Assembly: GCF_000189635.1 (NCBI RefSeq)
Contig: NW_002476444.1
Span: 1,499-55,021, forward strand
DNA: 53,523 nucleotides
Source of the DNA: Tetrahymena thermophila SB210
Taxonomy: Eukaryota > Ciliophora > Oligohymenophorea > Hymenostomatida > Tetrahymenidae
Direction of reading: 5' to 3'
Below the pieces are notes generated by a model, which saw only the letters and a program-made list of their open reading frames with translations, was not told where the DNA came from and made no database searches. The position numbers were made by a program, and so were the translations under genes. Of the stretch, positions 36,201 through 49,800 are shown piece after piece (position 1 is the stretch's first letter; each line of letters starts with the position of its first letter).

Positions 36201-39200
36201 TCATTAGAAATCAAACACAACTAATCTTTTTGATTTAAGACATTTGCTTATTACTTTGGATCCTTATGATTTATCCATTAAGCTAAAAATTTAAAAATAA
36301 ATTTATCTAAATTTTAAATAAATATTAAAATAGAATAAACTTTTAAATTAAAAATTATTCTTTTAAAATTAATAAATAAAATAATATTAGTGCAATAAAA
36401 AAGATAAAAAATTAAAATAAATAAAAGCTATCAAATAAATTCAAAGAGCTTTTGCGTTTTATATTCAATTTAATAGTTTAAAATATCACAATCCAAAACA
36501 AATAAACTGTTTTTACTTAAGATAAAGTGTTAAATTTGAGAGATTAATGCATTTTGCTAAAGCAGAACCTAAGCTTGATGCACCTTCATCACCAATTTAA
36601 TTTTCCCTTTTAAAATATTGAAGAAAAAATATATCATTAAATAGTTAATTAATTAGAAGGAAAAAATGAAGAAAAAATATGAAATAATAAGATTAATTAA
36701 TTAATAATAAAAGCAAAAGTTGAAAATAAAATGATGAGCTAAATTAACAAAGAAAGAACAAAAAAAAAGCAAGCACAATAAAAACAAAAAGAAAAATGAG
36801 CTTTATTCTTTTTAATTAGTTTTTATAATTAAAAATATCACAATCCAAAACAAATAAACTGTTTTTACCCAAGGAAAAGTGTCAAATTTGAGAGATTAAT
36901 GCATTTTGCTAAAGCAGAACCTAAGTTTGATGCACCTTCATCACCAATTTAATTGTTTCTTTTTAAATATTGAAGAAAAAATATATCATTAAATAGTTAA
37001 TTAATTAGAAGGAAAAAATGAAGAAAAAATATGAAATAATAAGATTAATTAATTAACAATAAAAGCAAAAGTTGAAAATAAAATGATGAGCTAAATTAAC
37101 AAAGAAAGGACAAAAAAAAGCAAGCACAATAAAAAGAAAAAGAAAAATGAGCTTTATTGTTTTTAATTAGTTTTTATAATTAAAAATATCACAATCCAAA
37201 ACAAATAAACTGTTTTTACCCAAGGAAAAGTGTCAAATTTGAGAGATTAATGCATTTTGCTAAAGCAGAACCTAAGTTTGATGCACCTTCATCACCAATT
37301 TAATTGTTTCTTTTTAAATATTGAAGAAAAAATATATCATTAAATAGTTAATTAATTAGAAGGAAAAAATGAAGAAAAAATATGAAATAATAAGATTAAT
37401 TAATTAATAATAAAAGCAAAAGTTGAAAATAAAATGATGAGCTAAATTAACAAAGAAAGAACAAAAAAAAGCAAGCACAAGAAAAACAAAAAGAAAAATG
37501 AGCTTTATTCTTTTTAATTAGTTTTTATAATTAAAAATATCACAATCCAAAACAAATAAACTGTTTTTACTTAAGATAAAGTTTTAAATTTGAGAGATTA
37601 ATGCATTTTGCTAAAGCAGAACCTAAGCTTGATGCACCTTCATCACCAATTTAAGAAGGGCTAAGCGGCTCGAGTGGGCGAGTCGGAGGGTCTTAGCAGT
37701 GATATCGGGGGTTCGAATCCTATACCGCCCCCTTTATTTCGAAAAATTCCATGTAAAAATGTGAATGTTACCAGCGGTCTCCTTGGTAGGAGGGAAGGGC
37801 CAAATCTGATAGGTGGTAAAGAGGAGGCCCCATTCTGAACAGAAGATCTGGAATACAAATGGGAAGCGAGCATAATGCGTAGTCAAATCATGGAAGATTA
37901 GTAGAAATGCCATTAGGGTGTAGGTGACCCTTCTCTTCTAGTATATTACCCACAATTATATATAAATAAATTGGTATACGTATAATAATAATGTATAAGT
38001 AATTATATATAGGGCCCCTATCCCGAGTGCATGTCACCATGTGCGAGTATGTATGTATGTATCACCAATTTAATTTTCCCTTTTTAAATATTGAAGAAAA
38101 AATATATCATTAAATAGTTAATTAGAAGGAAAAAATGAAGAAAAAATATGAAATAATAAGATTAATTAATTAATAATAAAAGCAAAAGTTGAAAATAAAA
38201 TGATGAGGTAAATTAACAAAGAAAGAACAAAAAAAAGCAAGCACAAGAAAAAGAAAAAGAAAAAGAAAAATGAGCTTTATTCTTTTTAATTAGTTTTTAT
38301 AATTAAAAATATCACAATCCAAAACAAATAAACTGTTTTTACCCAAGGAAAAGTGTCAAATTTGAGAGATTAATGCATTTTGCTAAAGCAGAACCTAAGT
38401 CTAATGCACCCATTGCACCAATTTAATTGTAACTTTTTAAATATTGAAGAAAAAATATATCATTAAATAGTTAATTAGAAGGAAAAAATGAAGAAAAAAT
38501 ATGAAATAATAAGATTAATTAATTAACAATAAAAGCAAAAGTTGAAAATAAAATGATGAGCTAAATTAACAAAGAAAGAACAAAAAAAAGCAAGCACAAT
38601 AAAAAGAAAAAGAAAAATGAGCTTTATTCTTTTTAATTATTTTTATAATTAAAAATATCAAAATCGAAAACAAATAAACTGTTTTTACTTAATGCAAATT
38701 GTCAAATTTGAGAGATTAATGCATTTTGCTAAAGCAGAACCTAAGCTTGATGCACCTTCATCACCAATTTAATTTTCCCTTTTTAAATATTGAAGAAAAA
38801 ATATATCATTAAATAGTTAATTAATTAGAAGGAAAAAATGAAGAAAAAATATGAAATAATAAGATTAATTAATTAATAATAAAAGCAAAAGTTGAAAATA
38901 AAATGATGAGCTAAATTAACAAACAAAGAACAAAAAAAAAGCAAGCGCAATAAAAAGAAAAAGAAAAATGAGCTTTATTGTTTTAATTAATTAAAAATAT
39001 CACAATCCAAAACAAATAAACTGTTTTTACCAAAGGTCAAGTGTCAAATTTGAGAGATTAATGCATTTTGCTAAAGCAGAACCTAAGTCTAATGCACCCA
39101 TTGCACCAATTTAATTGTAACTTTTTAAATATTGAAGAAAAAATATATCATTAAATAGTTAATTAGAAGGAAAAAATGAAGAAAAAATATGAAATAATAA

Positions 39201-40318
39201 GATTAATTAATTAATAAGAAAAGCAAAAGTTGAAAATTAAATGATGAGCTAAATTAACAAAGAAAGAACAAAAAAAAAGCAAGCACAATAAAAAGAAAAA
39301 GAAAAATGAGCTTTATTCTTTTTAATTAGTTTTTATAATTAAATATATCACAATCCAAAACAAATAAACTGTTTTTACCTAAGGTCAAGTGTCAAATTTG
39401 AGAGATTAATGCAATTTGCTAAAGCAGAACCTAAGCTTGATGCACATTTAACACCAATTTAATTTTTTCTTTTTAAATATTGAAGAAAAAATATATCATT
39501 AAATAGAGTAAGTTACCATACAAATTTACAAAAAGCGAGTTTTATATACCAGTTTTTATATTTTGTAAAATTAAAATTTTAAATATTTTTTATGAATTTT
39601 TTTCCATCGTAGGTTTTCAAAATTTATTTTTTTCAAAAAAAAGATATGTTATGCTTTATAAAAATTAGCTTTATTTATAATGTTATTTAGATATAAATTA
39701 AATGAGTATTTCACTCTTGTTAATTAGGAGGAAAAAATGTAGAAAAAAATAAGATAAGATTAATTAATAATTAATAAAATTAACACCGAATAAAAAAATA
39801 AGAAATCATAATAAAAAGAATAAGGAAAATAAATCAAATAAATTAAAAGAAATATAATGTTATAAATTAACTTTTATAATTAAAAATATTACAATGTAAA
39901 ACAAATAAATAGCTTTTATTAAGTGAAAGTTTTAATAGCAAAAAATGAAGAAAAAATATCAAATAATAAAAAATGAATAATAAATAATTAATTAAAAATT
40001 GAAATGAAAATTAAGTTAAAATAGCTAAAAAATTTTAGTTTTAACAAAAATCAATAAGTAATTATGATAATTTTTTTTATAAAAATTCTTTATTTAAATA
40101 AATTGAAAATTAAATATACAAAAAATATCAATAATAATAATAATAAAAATAATATTTTTTAATTAAATATACGCTAGATTAATATGGAGAACCTAATGAG
40201 ATAATAGTGAAGAGCTTAAAAACTTTTTTTATTAATTTATATAAATTTAAAGGATATTAATAAAAAAATTAATAATTACTTCTTCTAATTCTTCGTAATA
40301 TTTAATCTATTATATCAT
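36201..40318 (-). CDS. LRR-3: 90-bp-exon LRR gene with a SINE inside one exon
   Basis: First exon 40173-40318 (146 nt, MIQQIKYYEELEEVIINFFI...LHINL). LRR exons: 39379-39468, 39031-39120, 38689-38778, 38343-38432, then one split by the SINE (38061-38079 plus 37571-37654), 37220-37309, 36869-36958 and 36517-36606. Terminal exon 36201-36282 (LMDKSQGSKVISKCLKSKRL, VVFDFQ, TGA). All phase 2, GTAAAAAC donors. Without the insert the coding sequence would be 948 nt, 316 codons, an 8-repeat LRR protein. The exon-inserted SINE would disrupt the reading frame unless that exon is skipped; skipping keeps the frame because the exon is 90 nt. Two neighbouring units (36517-37309) are almost identical to each other, showing recent unit duplication. 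Confidence 0.85.
36517..39468 (-). repeat. LRR exon/intron array of LRR-3 (8 units)
   Basis: Units of 342-352 bp, interrupted once by the 406-bp SINE. Highly uniform compared with LRR-4, implying recent expansion or homogenisation. Confidence 0.9.
37655..38060 (+). mobile_element. tRNA-derived SINE with target-site duplication
   Basis: A 406-bp insert, much GC-richer than its surroundings, flanked by a 13-bp direct repeat ATCACCAATTTAA (37642-37654 and 38061-38073). The head looks like a pol III promoter: an A-box-like CGGCTCGAGTGG (37665-37676) and an exact B-box GGTTCGAATCC (37710-37720), followed by CCGCCCCC as in a tRNA acceptor end. The 3' end is CCGAGTGCATGTCACCATGT, GCGAG and a TATGTATG simple-repeat tail, matching the LINE-like tails at 1270-1428 and 50418-50567. 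A SINE sharing its 3' end with a partner LINE, which would supply the reverse transcriptase, is a known arrangement. The short frame on its minus strand is not a gene. Confidence 0.85.
39503..39717 (+). mobile_element. MITE-like insert in LRR-3 intron 1 (internally deleted)
   Basis: Starts AGAGTAAGTTACCATACAAA as at 53039 and ends AGTATTTCACTCT. About 215 bp against ~290 in the full copies; the TTAGCTTTATAT...CGCC segment is missing. Confidence 0.55.
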
Positions 40319-40850
40319 TTATTTATTTTTTTCTCAAAAATATTGAATAGCAATTTATGAAATTTAATTAATTAATTATTAATGGATAAAAAGAACAAAT
40401 AAATATAATAATTAATTAATTATCAAAAATTAATTTATAAATTTGGTTCTATGAAAATATATCACATACAAATTAATTTAACTTTCACAATTTAAACTTA
40501 ATATTTGTATTTAAAACATATACTTAAAAATATATCTAGTAGGAATTAGTGATGGATAGTTATTTATTTAGTCATATTCGAAAAAAACCTAGTAGTTAAT
40601 GTTCTTAAATATTATAAAAATAATGCTTATAAGTAGAATTTTCTGTTTTAGCTCTGTAATTTTAGGAATATTTATAATATCTCTAATCATAGCAAGATGC
40701 CATAGAAAAATTTCATGGTTTACCTGATTTATTATGAAATATATTTTTTTATTTATTTATTTATTTATTAAAAAATCTGATTTATATTTATATATTTTTA
40801 ATAGAATTATAATTAATTTATAATTTAATCTATTATAATTTAAAAAATAA
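40319..40850 (-). promoter_or_regulatory. Conserved 5' flank of LRR-3
   Basis: Same flank as 2200-2625, but extending further (to ~40850), where it directly meets the decayed 3' flank of LRR-4 (~40890). LRR-3 and LRR-4 are thus head to tail with almost no spacer. Confidence 0.5.
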
Positions 40851-41129
40851 ATAATTAAAAAGATTAAAAGCTTTGATTTTTTTGTTAAAATGAGGGATAG
40901 CTTTAGAGAAATTAATATATTTAAGTAAATTTAATTTGTAAATTTTTATTTTTTAATAAGCTATTTATTAATTGACCAAAATAAACACAAAAATAATAAA
41001 TTTATCTATCTATCTATGTATATTTTAGGTTAAATTATCTTATTACAAAATATTATTTTATAAAACATACTATTGCTATTATTCAAATATTTAATATTTA
41101 TTCTTCCTTTTTTAATCACTAGTTTATCA

Positions 41130-44100
41130 TAAACAGAAAGTTATTTAAAAGACAACTAATCTTTTTGATTTAAGACACTTGCTTATTACTTTCACTTATT
41201 ATGATTCATTGATTTAGTTTTCCCTTTATATTATTTTAAATTAAAATAAAATACTAAAAATAAAAAATTAAAGAGAATAAAATTTTTTAATAAAAATTAT
41301 ATTTAAAATTAATAAATAAAAAAAGATTAGCAGAATAAAAAAAAAAGAAAAAGAAAATAAATTATTTAAAAACTGATATACAAATTAAAAGAATTATATT
41401 GTTTTAAATTCAAATTAACAATTTAAAATATCCCAATTCAAAACAAATAAACTGTTTTTACATAAAATTAAGTGCCAAATTTTAGAGATTTGTGCAATTT
41501 GCTAAAGCAGAACCTAAGCCTGATGCACCTTAATCACCAATTTAATTGTACCTTTTTGAATATTGAAGAAAAAATATATCATTAATTAGTTATTTAGAAG
41601 GATATATTTGAAAAAAATATGAAATAATATGAAATGAATTAATAAATAATTGAAGATAATGTTGAAAATAAAAAAATAAGTTAAATTAAGAAAGAAGAAA
41701 AAAACACACAAGTTCAATAAAAAATTAAAAGAAATAAATCAAATTAAAAGCTAATAAACAAATTAAAAGAGTTGTATTGTTTATATTTTTTTTATAACTA
41801 AAAATATCACAATCTAAAACAAAAAAACAGTTTTTACCCAAGATAAAGTGTTAAATTTGAGAGATTAGTGCAATTTGCTAAAGCAGAACCTAAGCCTGAT
41901 GCACCTAAATCACCAATTTGATTGTTACTTAAATAATTAAAGCAAATGTTGAAAATTAAAAAATGAGTTAAATAAAGAAAAATAGTAAAGAAGAAAAAAC
42001 ATAAGTAAAGCAAAAAATAATAAGAAAAATAAATTAGATAAAAAACTAATAAACAAATTAATAGAGTTATATTTTTTTAAATTCATTTTTATTACTAAAA
42101 ATATCATAATCTAAACAAATAAATTGTTTTTACTCTAGATCAAGCATCAGATTTGAGAGATTAGTACAATTTGCTAAAGCAGAACCTAAGTCTGATACAC
42201 CTTAATCACCAATTTAATTTTACCTTTTTAAATATTGAAGAAAGAATATATAGTTAATTAATTAGTTATTTAGAAGGAAAAAATTATGAAAAAATATGAA
42301 ATAATAAGAAAGAAAGTAAAAAAATAAGTTAAATTAAGAAAGATAGAAGAAGAAAAAAAACAAGTAAAATAAAAAAGAAAAAGAAAAATAAATTAAATAA
42401 AAAGCTAGTAAACAAATTAAAAGAGTTTGTTACATTGTTTTAAATTCATTTTTATAACTAAAACTATCAAAATCTAAAATAAATAAGCTATTTCTACCTA
42501 AGACTAAGTGTCAAATTTTAGAGATTGGTGCAATTTGCTAAAGCAGAAACTAAGCCTGGTGCACCTTAATCACCAATTTAAGTGTTACTTTTTAAATATT
42601 GAAGAAAAAATAAATAATTAAATAATTATTTAGAAGGAAAAAATGAAGAAAAATACTAAATAATAAGAAATAAATCGTAAAAGTAAATGTTGAAAATAAA
42701 AAAAAATTAAATCAAGAAAGATAATAGAACAAAATAACAATTACAATAAAAAATAAAAAGAAATTAAATAAAAAGCTAATAAACAAATTAAAAAAGTTTA
42801 TTTGTTTTAAATTCATTTTTTAACTAAATATATCACAATCCAAAACAAAAAACTGTTTTTACTAAAGATAAAGTTCCAAATTTTAGAGATTAGTGCAATT
42901 TGCTAAAGCAGAAGCTAAGCTTGATGCACCTTAATCACCAATTTAATTGTACCTTTTTAAATATTGAAGAAAGAATGAAGAATTAATTATTTAGAAGGAA
43001 AAAATATGAAATAATAAGAAATAAATATTAAAAGCAAATGTTGAAAAAAATAGTGAGTTAAATTAGGAAACATAATAGTAAATAAGAAAATACAAGTACT
43101 ATAAAAAGAAAAAGAAATTTAATAAAAAGCTAATAAAAAACTAAAAGAATTAGTTATTTCATTAAATTTATTTTTATCATGAAAAATATCATAGTCCAAA
43201 ACAAATATTATTTTTTTACCTAAGACTAAGTTTCAAATTTGAGAGATTAGCGCTATTTGCTAAACCAGAACCTAAACCTGATACACCTGTTGCACCAATT
43301 TAATTACTACTTTTTAAATATTGAAGAAAAAATATATAATTAATTTGTTATTTGGAGAGAAAAATGTAGAAAAAATATGTAATAGTAAGAAATGAATTAA
43401 TAAATAATAAAATTAAATGTTGAAAATAAAAAAAATTAAATCAAGAAAGATAATAGAACAAAATAACAATTACAATAAAAAAGAAAAAGAAAAATAAATT
43501 AAATAAAAAACTAATAAACAAATTAAAAGACTTATATATTGTTTTAAATACATTTTTATAACTAAAAATATAACAATCCAAAACAAATAAACTATTTTTA
43601 CTAATTTAATTTAATGTGTATTTTTTTTAAAAAAAAAACACCTTAATTTAGAACAAATACAGTAAATTAAATAAAAAGCTAGCAAACAAGTTAAAAGAGT
43701 TATATTGTTTTAAATTCATTTTTATAACTAAAGATATCACAATTCAAAACAAATAAACTGCTTTACTCAAGATTAAGTGTCAAATTTGAGAGATTAGTGA
43801 TATTTGCTAAAGCAGAACCTAAGCCTGATGCACCTTAATCACCAATTTAATTTTTCCTTTTTAAATATTGAAGTAAATATAAAATTAATTAGTTATTTAG
43901 AAGGAAAAAATGAAGAAGAAATATGAATTAATAAAAAATGAATAATAAAAGCAAATGCTGAAAATAAAAAAGTGAGTTAAATTAGGAAACATAATAGAAA
44001 AAAAAAACAAAACACAAGTACAATAAAAAAGAAAAAGAAAAAAGTCTTATTGCTTTAAATTCATTTTATTAAGTAAAAATATCAAAATCCAAAACAAACA

Positions 44101-46378
44101 AATAAACTGTTTTTACTCGAGATCAAGGGTCAAATTTGAGAGATTAGTGCAATTTGCTAAAGCTAAACTTAAACCTGATGCACCTTAATCACCAATTTAA
44201 TTGTACCTTTTTAAATATTGAAGAAAGAATATATAGTTAATTAATTAGTTATTAGAAGGAAAAAATTAAGAAAAAATATGAAACAATAAAAAAAATAAAA
44301 GAAAATTAAAAATAAATCAAATAAAAAAATAATAAATAAATTTAAATATTTTTATTATTTTAAATTCATTTTTATAACTAAAAATATCACAATCCAAAAC
44401 AAATAAATTGTTTATACCTAAGACTAAGTTTCAAACTTGAGAGATTAGTACAATTTGCTAAAGCAGAGCCTAAGCCTGATACACCTGTTGCACCAATTTA
44501 ATTGTTACTTTTTAAATATTGAAGAAAGCATTAAAATTAATAAGTTATTTAGAAGGAGAAAATGAAGAAAAATATGAAATAATAAAAAATGAAAATAAAA
44601 GTAAATGTTGAAAAAAAATTTAAATTAAAAAAGAAAATAGAAGAAAAAAATAATAATTAAAATAAAAAAGAAAAATAAATAAAATTAAATAAAAAACTAA
44701 TAAACAAATTAAAAGAGTTAAATATTGTTTTAAATATATTTTTATAACTAAAAATATAACAATCCAAAACAAATAAACAGTTTTTACCTAAGACTAAGTG
44801 TCAAATTTAAGAGATTAGTGCTGTTTGCTAAAGCAGAACCTAAGCCTGTTGCACCCTAATCACCAATTTCATTGTTACTTTTTAAATTTTCAAAAGAGAA
44901 AAAAAATTAATTAGTTATTTAAAAGGAAAAAATGAAGAAAAAATATGAAATAATAAGAAATAAATGATAAAAGCAAATGTTTAAAATAAAAAATTAAGTT
45001 GATTTAAGATAATTGAAAAAAAAAAACACAAATAATATAAAAAAGAAAAAGAAAAATAAATTAAATAAAAAATTAATAAAAAAATTTAAAGATTTATATT
45101 GTTTTAAATTCATTTTTTTAAATAAAACTATCACAATCGAAAACAAATAAACTATTTTTACTAAAGATAAAGTTCCAGATTTGAGAGATTAGTGCAATTT
45201 GCTAAACCAGAACCTAAGTCTGATGCACTTTAATCACCAATTTAATTACTACTTTTTAAATATTGAAGAAAAAATATAAAATTAATAGAAGGAAAAAATG
45301 AAGAAAAAATATCAAATAATAAGAAATGAATAGTAAAAGTTAGTGTTAAAAATAAAAAAATGAGTTAAATTAAGAAAAGTTAAGAAAGATATAAGAAGAA
45401 AGAAAAAAAAATTAAATAAAAAGCTAATTAACAAATTAAAAGAGTTATATTGTTTTAAATTTATTTTTATAACTAAAAAAATAACAATCCAAAACAAATA
45501 AACTGCTTTTACTTAAGATAAAGTGTCAGATTTGTTAGATTTGTACCATTTGCTAAAGCAGAACATAAGCCTGATGCATCACCAATTTCATTATTACTTT
45601 TTAAATATTGAAGAAAAAATAAATAAATAATTAGTTATTTAGTAGGAAAAAATGAAATAATAAGAAATGAATAATAAAAGCAAATATTGAAAATAAAAAA
45701 GTGAGTTAAATTAAGAAACCTAAAAGAAAAAAAAACAAAACACAAGTACAATAAAAAAGAAAAAGAAAAATAAATTAAATAAAAACTAATAAGCAAATTA
45801 GTAGGTTATATTGTTTTAAATTCATTTTTAAAAGGAAAAATATCACAATCCAAATAAATAAACTATTTTTACTCAAGATAAAGTGTCAGATTTGAGAGAT
45901 TACTACAATTTGCTAAAGCAGAACCTAAGCCTAATACTCCTTAATCATCAATTTCATTGTTACTTTTTTAATATTGAAGAAAAATATAATAAATTAGTTA
46001 TTTAGAAGGAAAGAATGAAGAAATAATTTGAAATAATAAGAAATGAATAGTAAATGTAAATGTTGAAAACAAAAAAAAATTTTAAATTAAAATTAAGTTA
46101 ATTAAATGAAAAAAATATTTGTATTAATTTAATGAATGAATACAAGTGATAATTTCTATTCGTTAAAATAATATTTTAAATAAACTGAAAGTTAAATATT
46201 AATAATAATATTTATAAATTAATTAAATATACCTCAAACCAATATGGAGAACCTAGTGAGATTAAAGTGAAGAGTTTAAAAACTTTTAATATTAGTAAAT
46301 ATAAATTTAAAGTGTATTGATAACAATTTAAATAATTACTTCTTCTAATTTTTTATAATATTTAATCTATTATATCAT
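41130..46378 (-). CDS. LRR-4: older, diverged LRR gene with decayed last exon
   Basis: First exon 46233-46378 (MIQQIKYYKKLEEVIIQIVI...). LRR exons: 45873-45962, 45513-45596 (84 bp, a 6-nt in-frame deletion), 45162-45251, 44788-44877, 44418-44507, 44117-44206, 43767-43856, 43220-43309, 42863-42952, 42498-42587, 42134-42223, 41838-41927 and 41462-41551. The exons I translated keep an open phase-2 frame (for example NNEIDDQGVLGLGSALANCS). A further unit near 43560-43660 has lost its exon. The expected terminal exon (~41140-41225) has lost the acceptor AG (AACTAAATCAATG instead of TTTTTAGCTCAATG) and 4 nt, so the C-terminal cap cannot be read. Exons differ much more between units than in LRR-2, -3 and -5, so this copy is older or escaped homogenisation. 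Possibly a pseudogene, or a gene with a new end. Confidence 0.7.
41462..45962 (-). repeat. LRR exon/intron array of LRR-4 (13 units plus one exon-less unit)
   Basis: Unit spacing varies (296-376 bp; 547 bp across the exon-less unit at ~43560-43660). Introns are strongly diverged and partly deleted, while the exons hold 90 bp (one 84). Confidence 0.85.
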
Positions 46379-46570
46379 TTATTTTTTTTTACAAAAATAA
46401 TGAATAGCTATTTATGGAAATTTAATTATTTATAAGTGGATAGTAAGAAAAAAGAAATTATATGAATTTATAAATTATGTTTTTCTTAAAAAAAATCACC
46501 AAATAGTTAGGATAACTTACATTATTAAATCTTAATATTTCTATTTTAAATGTGTACTTAAAAATATAGT
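46379..46570 (-). promoter_or_regulatory. Short conserved 5' flank of LRR-4
   Basis: Only the first ~190 bp upstream of the start codon resemble the flanks of the other copies (with diverged TAAAAATATAGTTGGAACC). The LRR-5 3' flank begins at ~46620. Confidence 0.4.
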
Positions 46571-46811
46571 TGGAACCAGAGAGAGATTGGATATAAATGA
46601 TAATTAGAATGCGAACTCATTAGAATAAAATAATTTTTTAATATATTTCTATGCATTTTACTTACAAAAATATGAATGATATTTATAAATATAAAATCAA
46701 TAATAACATCTCTTAATCTATTTATATTATTAAGTTAAAAACACTTTTTCAAAATTTTTTTAAATAAAATATATAATATTGTGCAAACATTTTATATTTT
46801 TCATCCTTTTT

Positions 46812-49800
46812 TCACTAGTTGTTATTCAAATTAAAGATAACTAATCTTTATGATTTAAGACACTTGCCTATTACTTTGAATTCTAATGATTTATTCATTG
46901 AGCTAAAAATTTTAAAATAAATTTATGTAAATTTTAAATAAATATCAAAATAGAATAAACTTTTAAATTAAAAATTATTCTTTAAATTAATAAATAAAAT
47001 AATATTAGTGCAATAAAAAAGATAAAAAAATAAATCAAATAAAAGCTATCAAATAAATTCTAAGAGCTTTTTTGTTTTATATTCATTTTTATAGTTTAAA
47101 ATATCACAATCCAAAACAAATAAACTGTTTTTACTCAAGGTAAAGTGTTAAATTTGAGAGATTAATGCATTTTGCTAAAGCTGAACCTAAGCTTGATGCA
47201 CCTTCATCACCAATTTAATTTCCCCTTTTTAAATATTGAAGAAAAAATATATCATTAAATAGTTAATTAGAAGGAAAAAATGAAGAAAAAATATGAAATA
47301 ATAAGATTATTTAATTAATAATAAAAGCAAAAGTTTAAAATAAATGATGAGCTTAATTAATAAAGAAAAAACAAAAAAAAGTAAGAACGATAAAAAGAAA
47401 AAGAAAAAAGAGCTTTATTGTTTTAAATTAGTTTTTATAATTAAAAATATCATAATCCAAAACAAAAAAACTGTTTTTACTTAAGATAAAGTGTTAAATT
47501 TGAGAGATTAATGCATTTTGCTAAAGCTGAACCTAAGACTGATGCACCTTCATCACCAATTTAATTTCCCCTTTTTAAATATTGAAGAAAAAATATATCA
47601 TTAAATAGTTAATTAGAAGGAAAAAATGAAGAAAAAATATGAAATAATAAGATTATTTAATTAATAATAAAAGCAAAAGTTTAAAATAAATGATGAGCTT
47701 AATTAATAAACAAAAAACAAAAAAAAGTAAGCACGATAAAAAGAAAAAGAAAAAAGAGCTTTGTTGTTTTAAATTAGTTTTTATAATTAAAAATATCATA
47801 ATCCAAAACAAATAAACTGTTTTTACTTAAGATAAAGTGTTAAATTTGAGAGATTAATGCATTTTGCTAAAGCTGAACCTAAGGCTGATGCACATTCATC
47901 ACCAATTTAATTTCTCCTTTTTAAATATTGAAGAAAAATATATCATTAAATAGTTAATTAGAAGGAAAAAATGAACAAAAAATATGAAACGATAAGATTA
48001 ATTAATTAATAATAAAAGCAAAAGTTTAAAATAAATGATGAGCATAATTAACAAAGAAAAAACAAAAAAAAGAAAGCACGATAAAAAGAAAAAGAGCTTT
48101 ATTGTTTTTAATTAGTTTTTATAATTAAAAATATCTAAATCCAAAACAAATAAACTGTTTTTACCAAAGATAAAGTGCCAAATTTGAGAGATTAATGCAT
48201 TTTGCTATACCATAACCTAAGCCAGTTGCACCCATTGCACCAATTTAATTTTCACTTTTTAAATATTGAAGAAAAAATATATCATTAAATAGTTAATTAG
48301 AAGGAAAAAATGAAGAAATAATATGAAATAATAGATTAATTAATAATAAAAGCACAAGTTTAAATATAATGATGAGCTAAATTAACAAAGAAAGAAAAAA
48401 CAAAAAAAGCAATCACGATTAAAAGAAAAAGAAAAAAAGAACTTTATTGTTTTTAATTAGTTTTTATAATTAAAAATATCAAAATCCAAAACAAATAAAC
48501 TGTTTTTACCCAAGGTGAAGTGTCAAATTTGAGAGAGTTATGCAATTTGCTAAAACTGAACTTAAGCCTGATGCACCTTCGTCACCAATTTAATTTCCCC
48601 TTTTTAAATATTGAAGAAAAAATATATCATTAAATAGTTAATTAGAAGGAAAAAATGAAGAAAAAATATGGAATAATAAGAATAATTAATTAATAATAAA
48701 AGAAAAAGTTGAAAATAAAATGATGAGCTAAATTAACAAAAAAAGAACAAAAAAAAAGCAAGCACAATCAAAAGAAAAAGTAAAAAGAGCATTTTTGTTT
48801 TTAATTAGTTTTTATAACTAAAAATATCACAATCCAAAACATATAAACTGTTTTTACCCAATGTCAAGGGTCAAATTTGAGAGATTAATGCAATTTGCTA
48901 AAGCAGAACCTAAGCCTGATGCACCTTCATCGCCAATTTAATTTTTACTTTTTAAATATTGAAGAAAAAATATATCATTAAATAGTTAATTAGAAGGAAA
49001 AAATGAAGAAAAAATATGAAATAATAAGAGTAATTAATTAATAATAAAAGAAAAAGTTGAAAATAAATGATGAGCTTAATTAACAAAGAAAAAACAAAAA
49101 AAAGTAAGGATGATAAAAAGAAAAAAGAGCTTTATTGTTTTTAATTAGTTTTTATAATTAAAAATATCACAATCCAAAACAAATAAATTGTTTTTACATA
49201 AGGAGAAGTGTCAAATTTGAGAGATTAATGCATTTTGCTAAACCAGAACCTAAGCCAGATGCACCCATTGCACCAATTTAATTTTCACTTTTTAAATATT
49301 GAAGAAAAAATATATCATTAAATAGTTAATTAGAAGGAAAAAATGAAGAAAAAATATGAAATAATAAGATTAATTAATTAATAATAAAAGAAAAACTTGA
49401 AAATAAATGATGAGCTTAATTAACAAAGAAAAAACAAAAAAAAGTAAGGATGATAAAAAGAAAAAAGAGCTTTATTGTTTTTAATTAGTTTTTATAATTA
49501 AAAATATCACAATCCAAAACAAATAAAAAAACTATTTTTACTCAAGTTCAAGTGTCAAATTTGAGAGATTAATGCATTTTGTTAAAGCTAAACCTAAGCC
49601 TGATACACCTTCATCACCAATATAATTAAACCTTTTTAAATATTGAAGAAAAAATATATCATTAAATAGTTAATTAGAAGGAAAAAATGAAGAAAAAATA
49701 TGGAATAATAAGATTAATTATTAATAAAAGCAAAATTTAAAAATAAATGATGAGCTTAATAAACAAAAAAAAGCAAGCATGATAAAAAGAAAAATAAAAA

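Noticed and set aside
37660..37735. Functional tRNA gene
   Set aside because: The B-box is exact, but the acceptor stem 5' strand does not pair with CCGCCCC, and the sequence continues into a SINE body with target duplication.
37661..37873. Minus-strand frame of 70 codons
   Set aside because: It lies entirely in the tRNA-derived SINE and reads its pol III head backwards; no protein-like pattern.
45312..45497. Minus-strand hydrophobic ORF of 61 codons
   Set aside because: It falls in an LRR-4 intron; the translation is only Phe/Leu/Ile/Asn from T-rich sequence and other units do not keep it.
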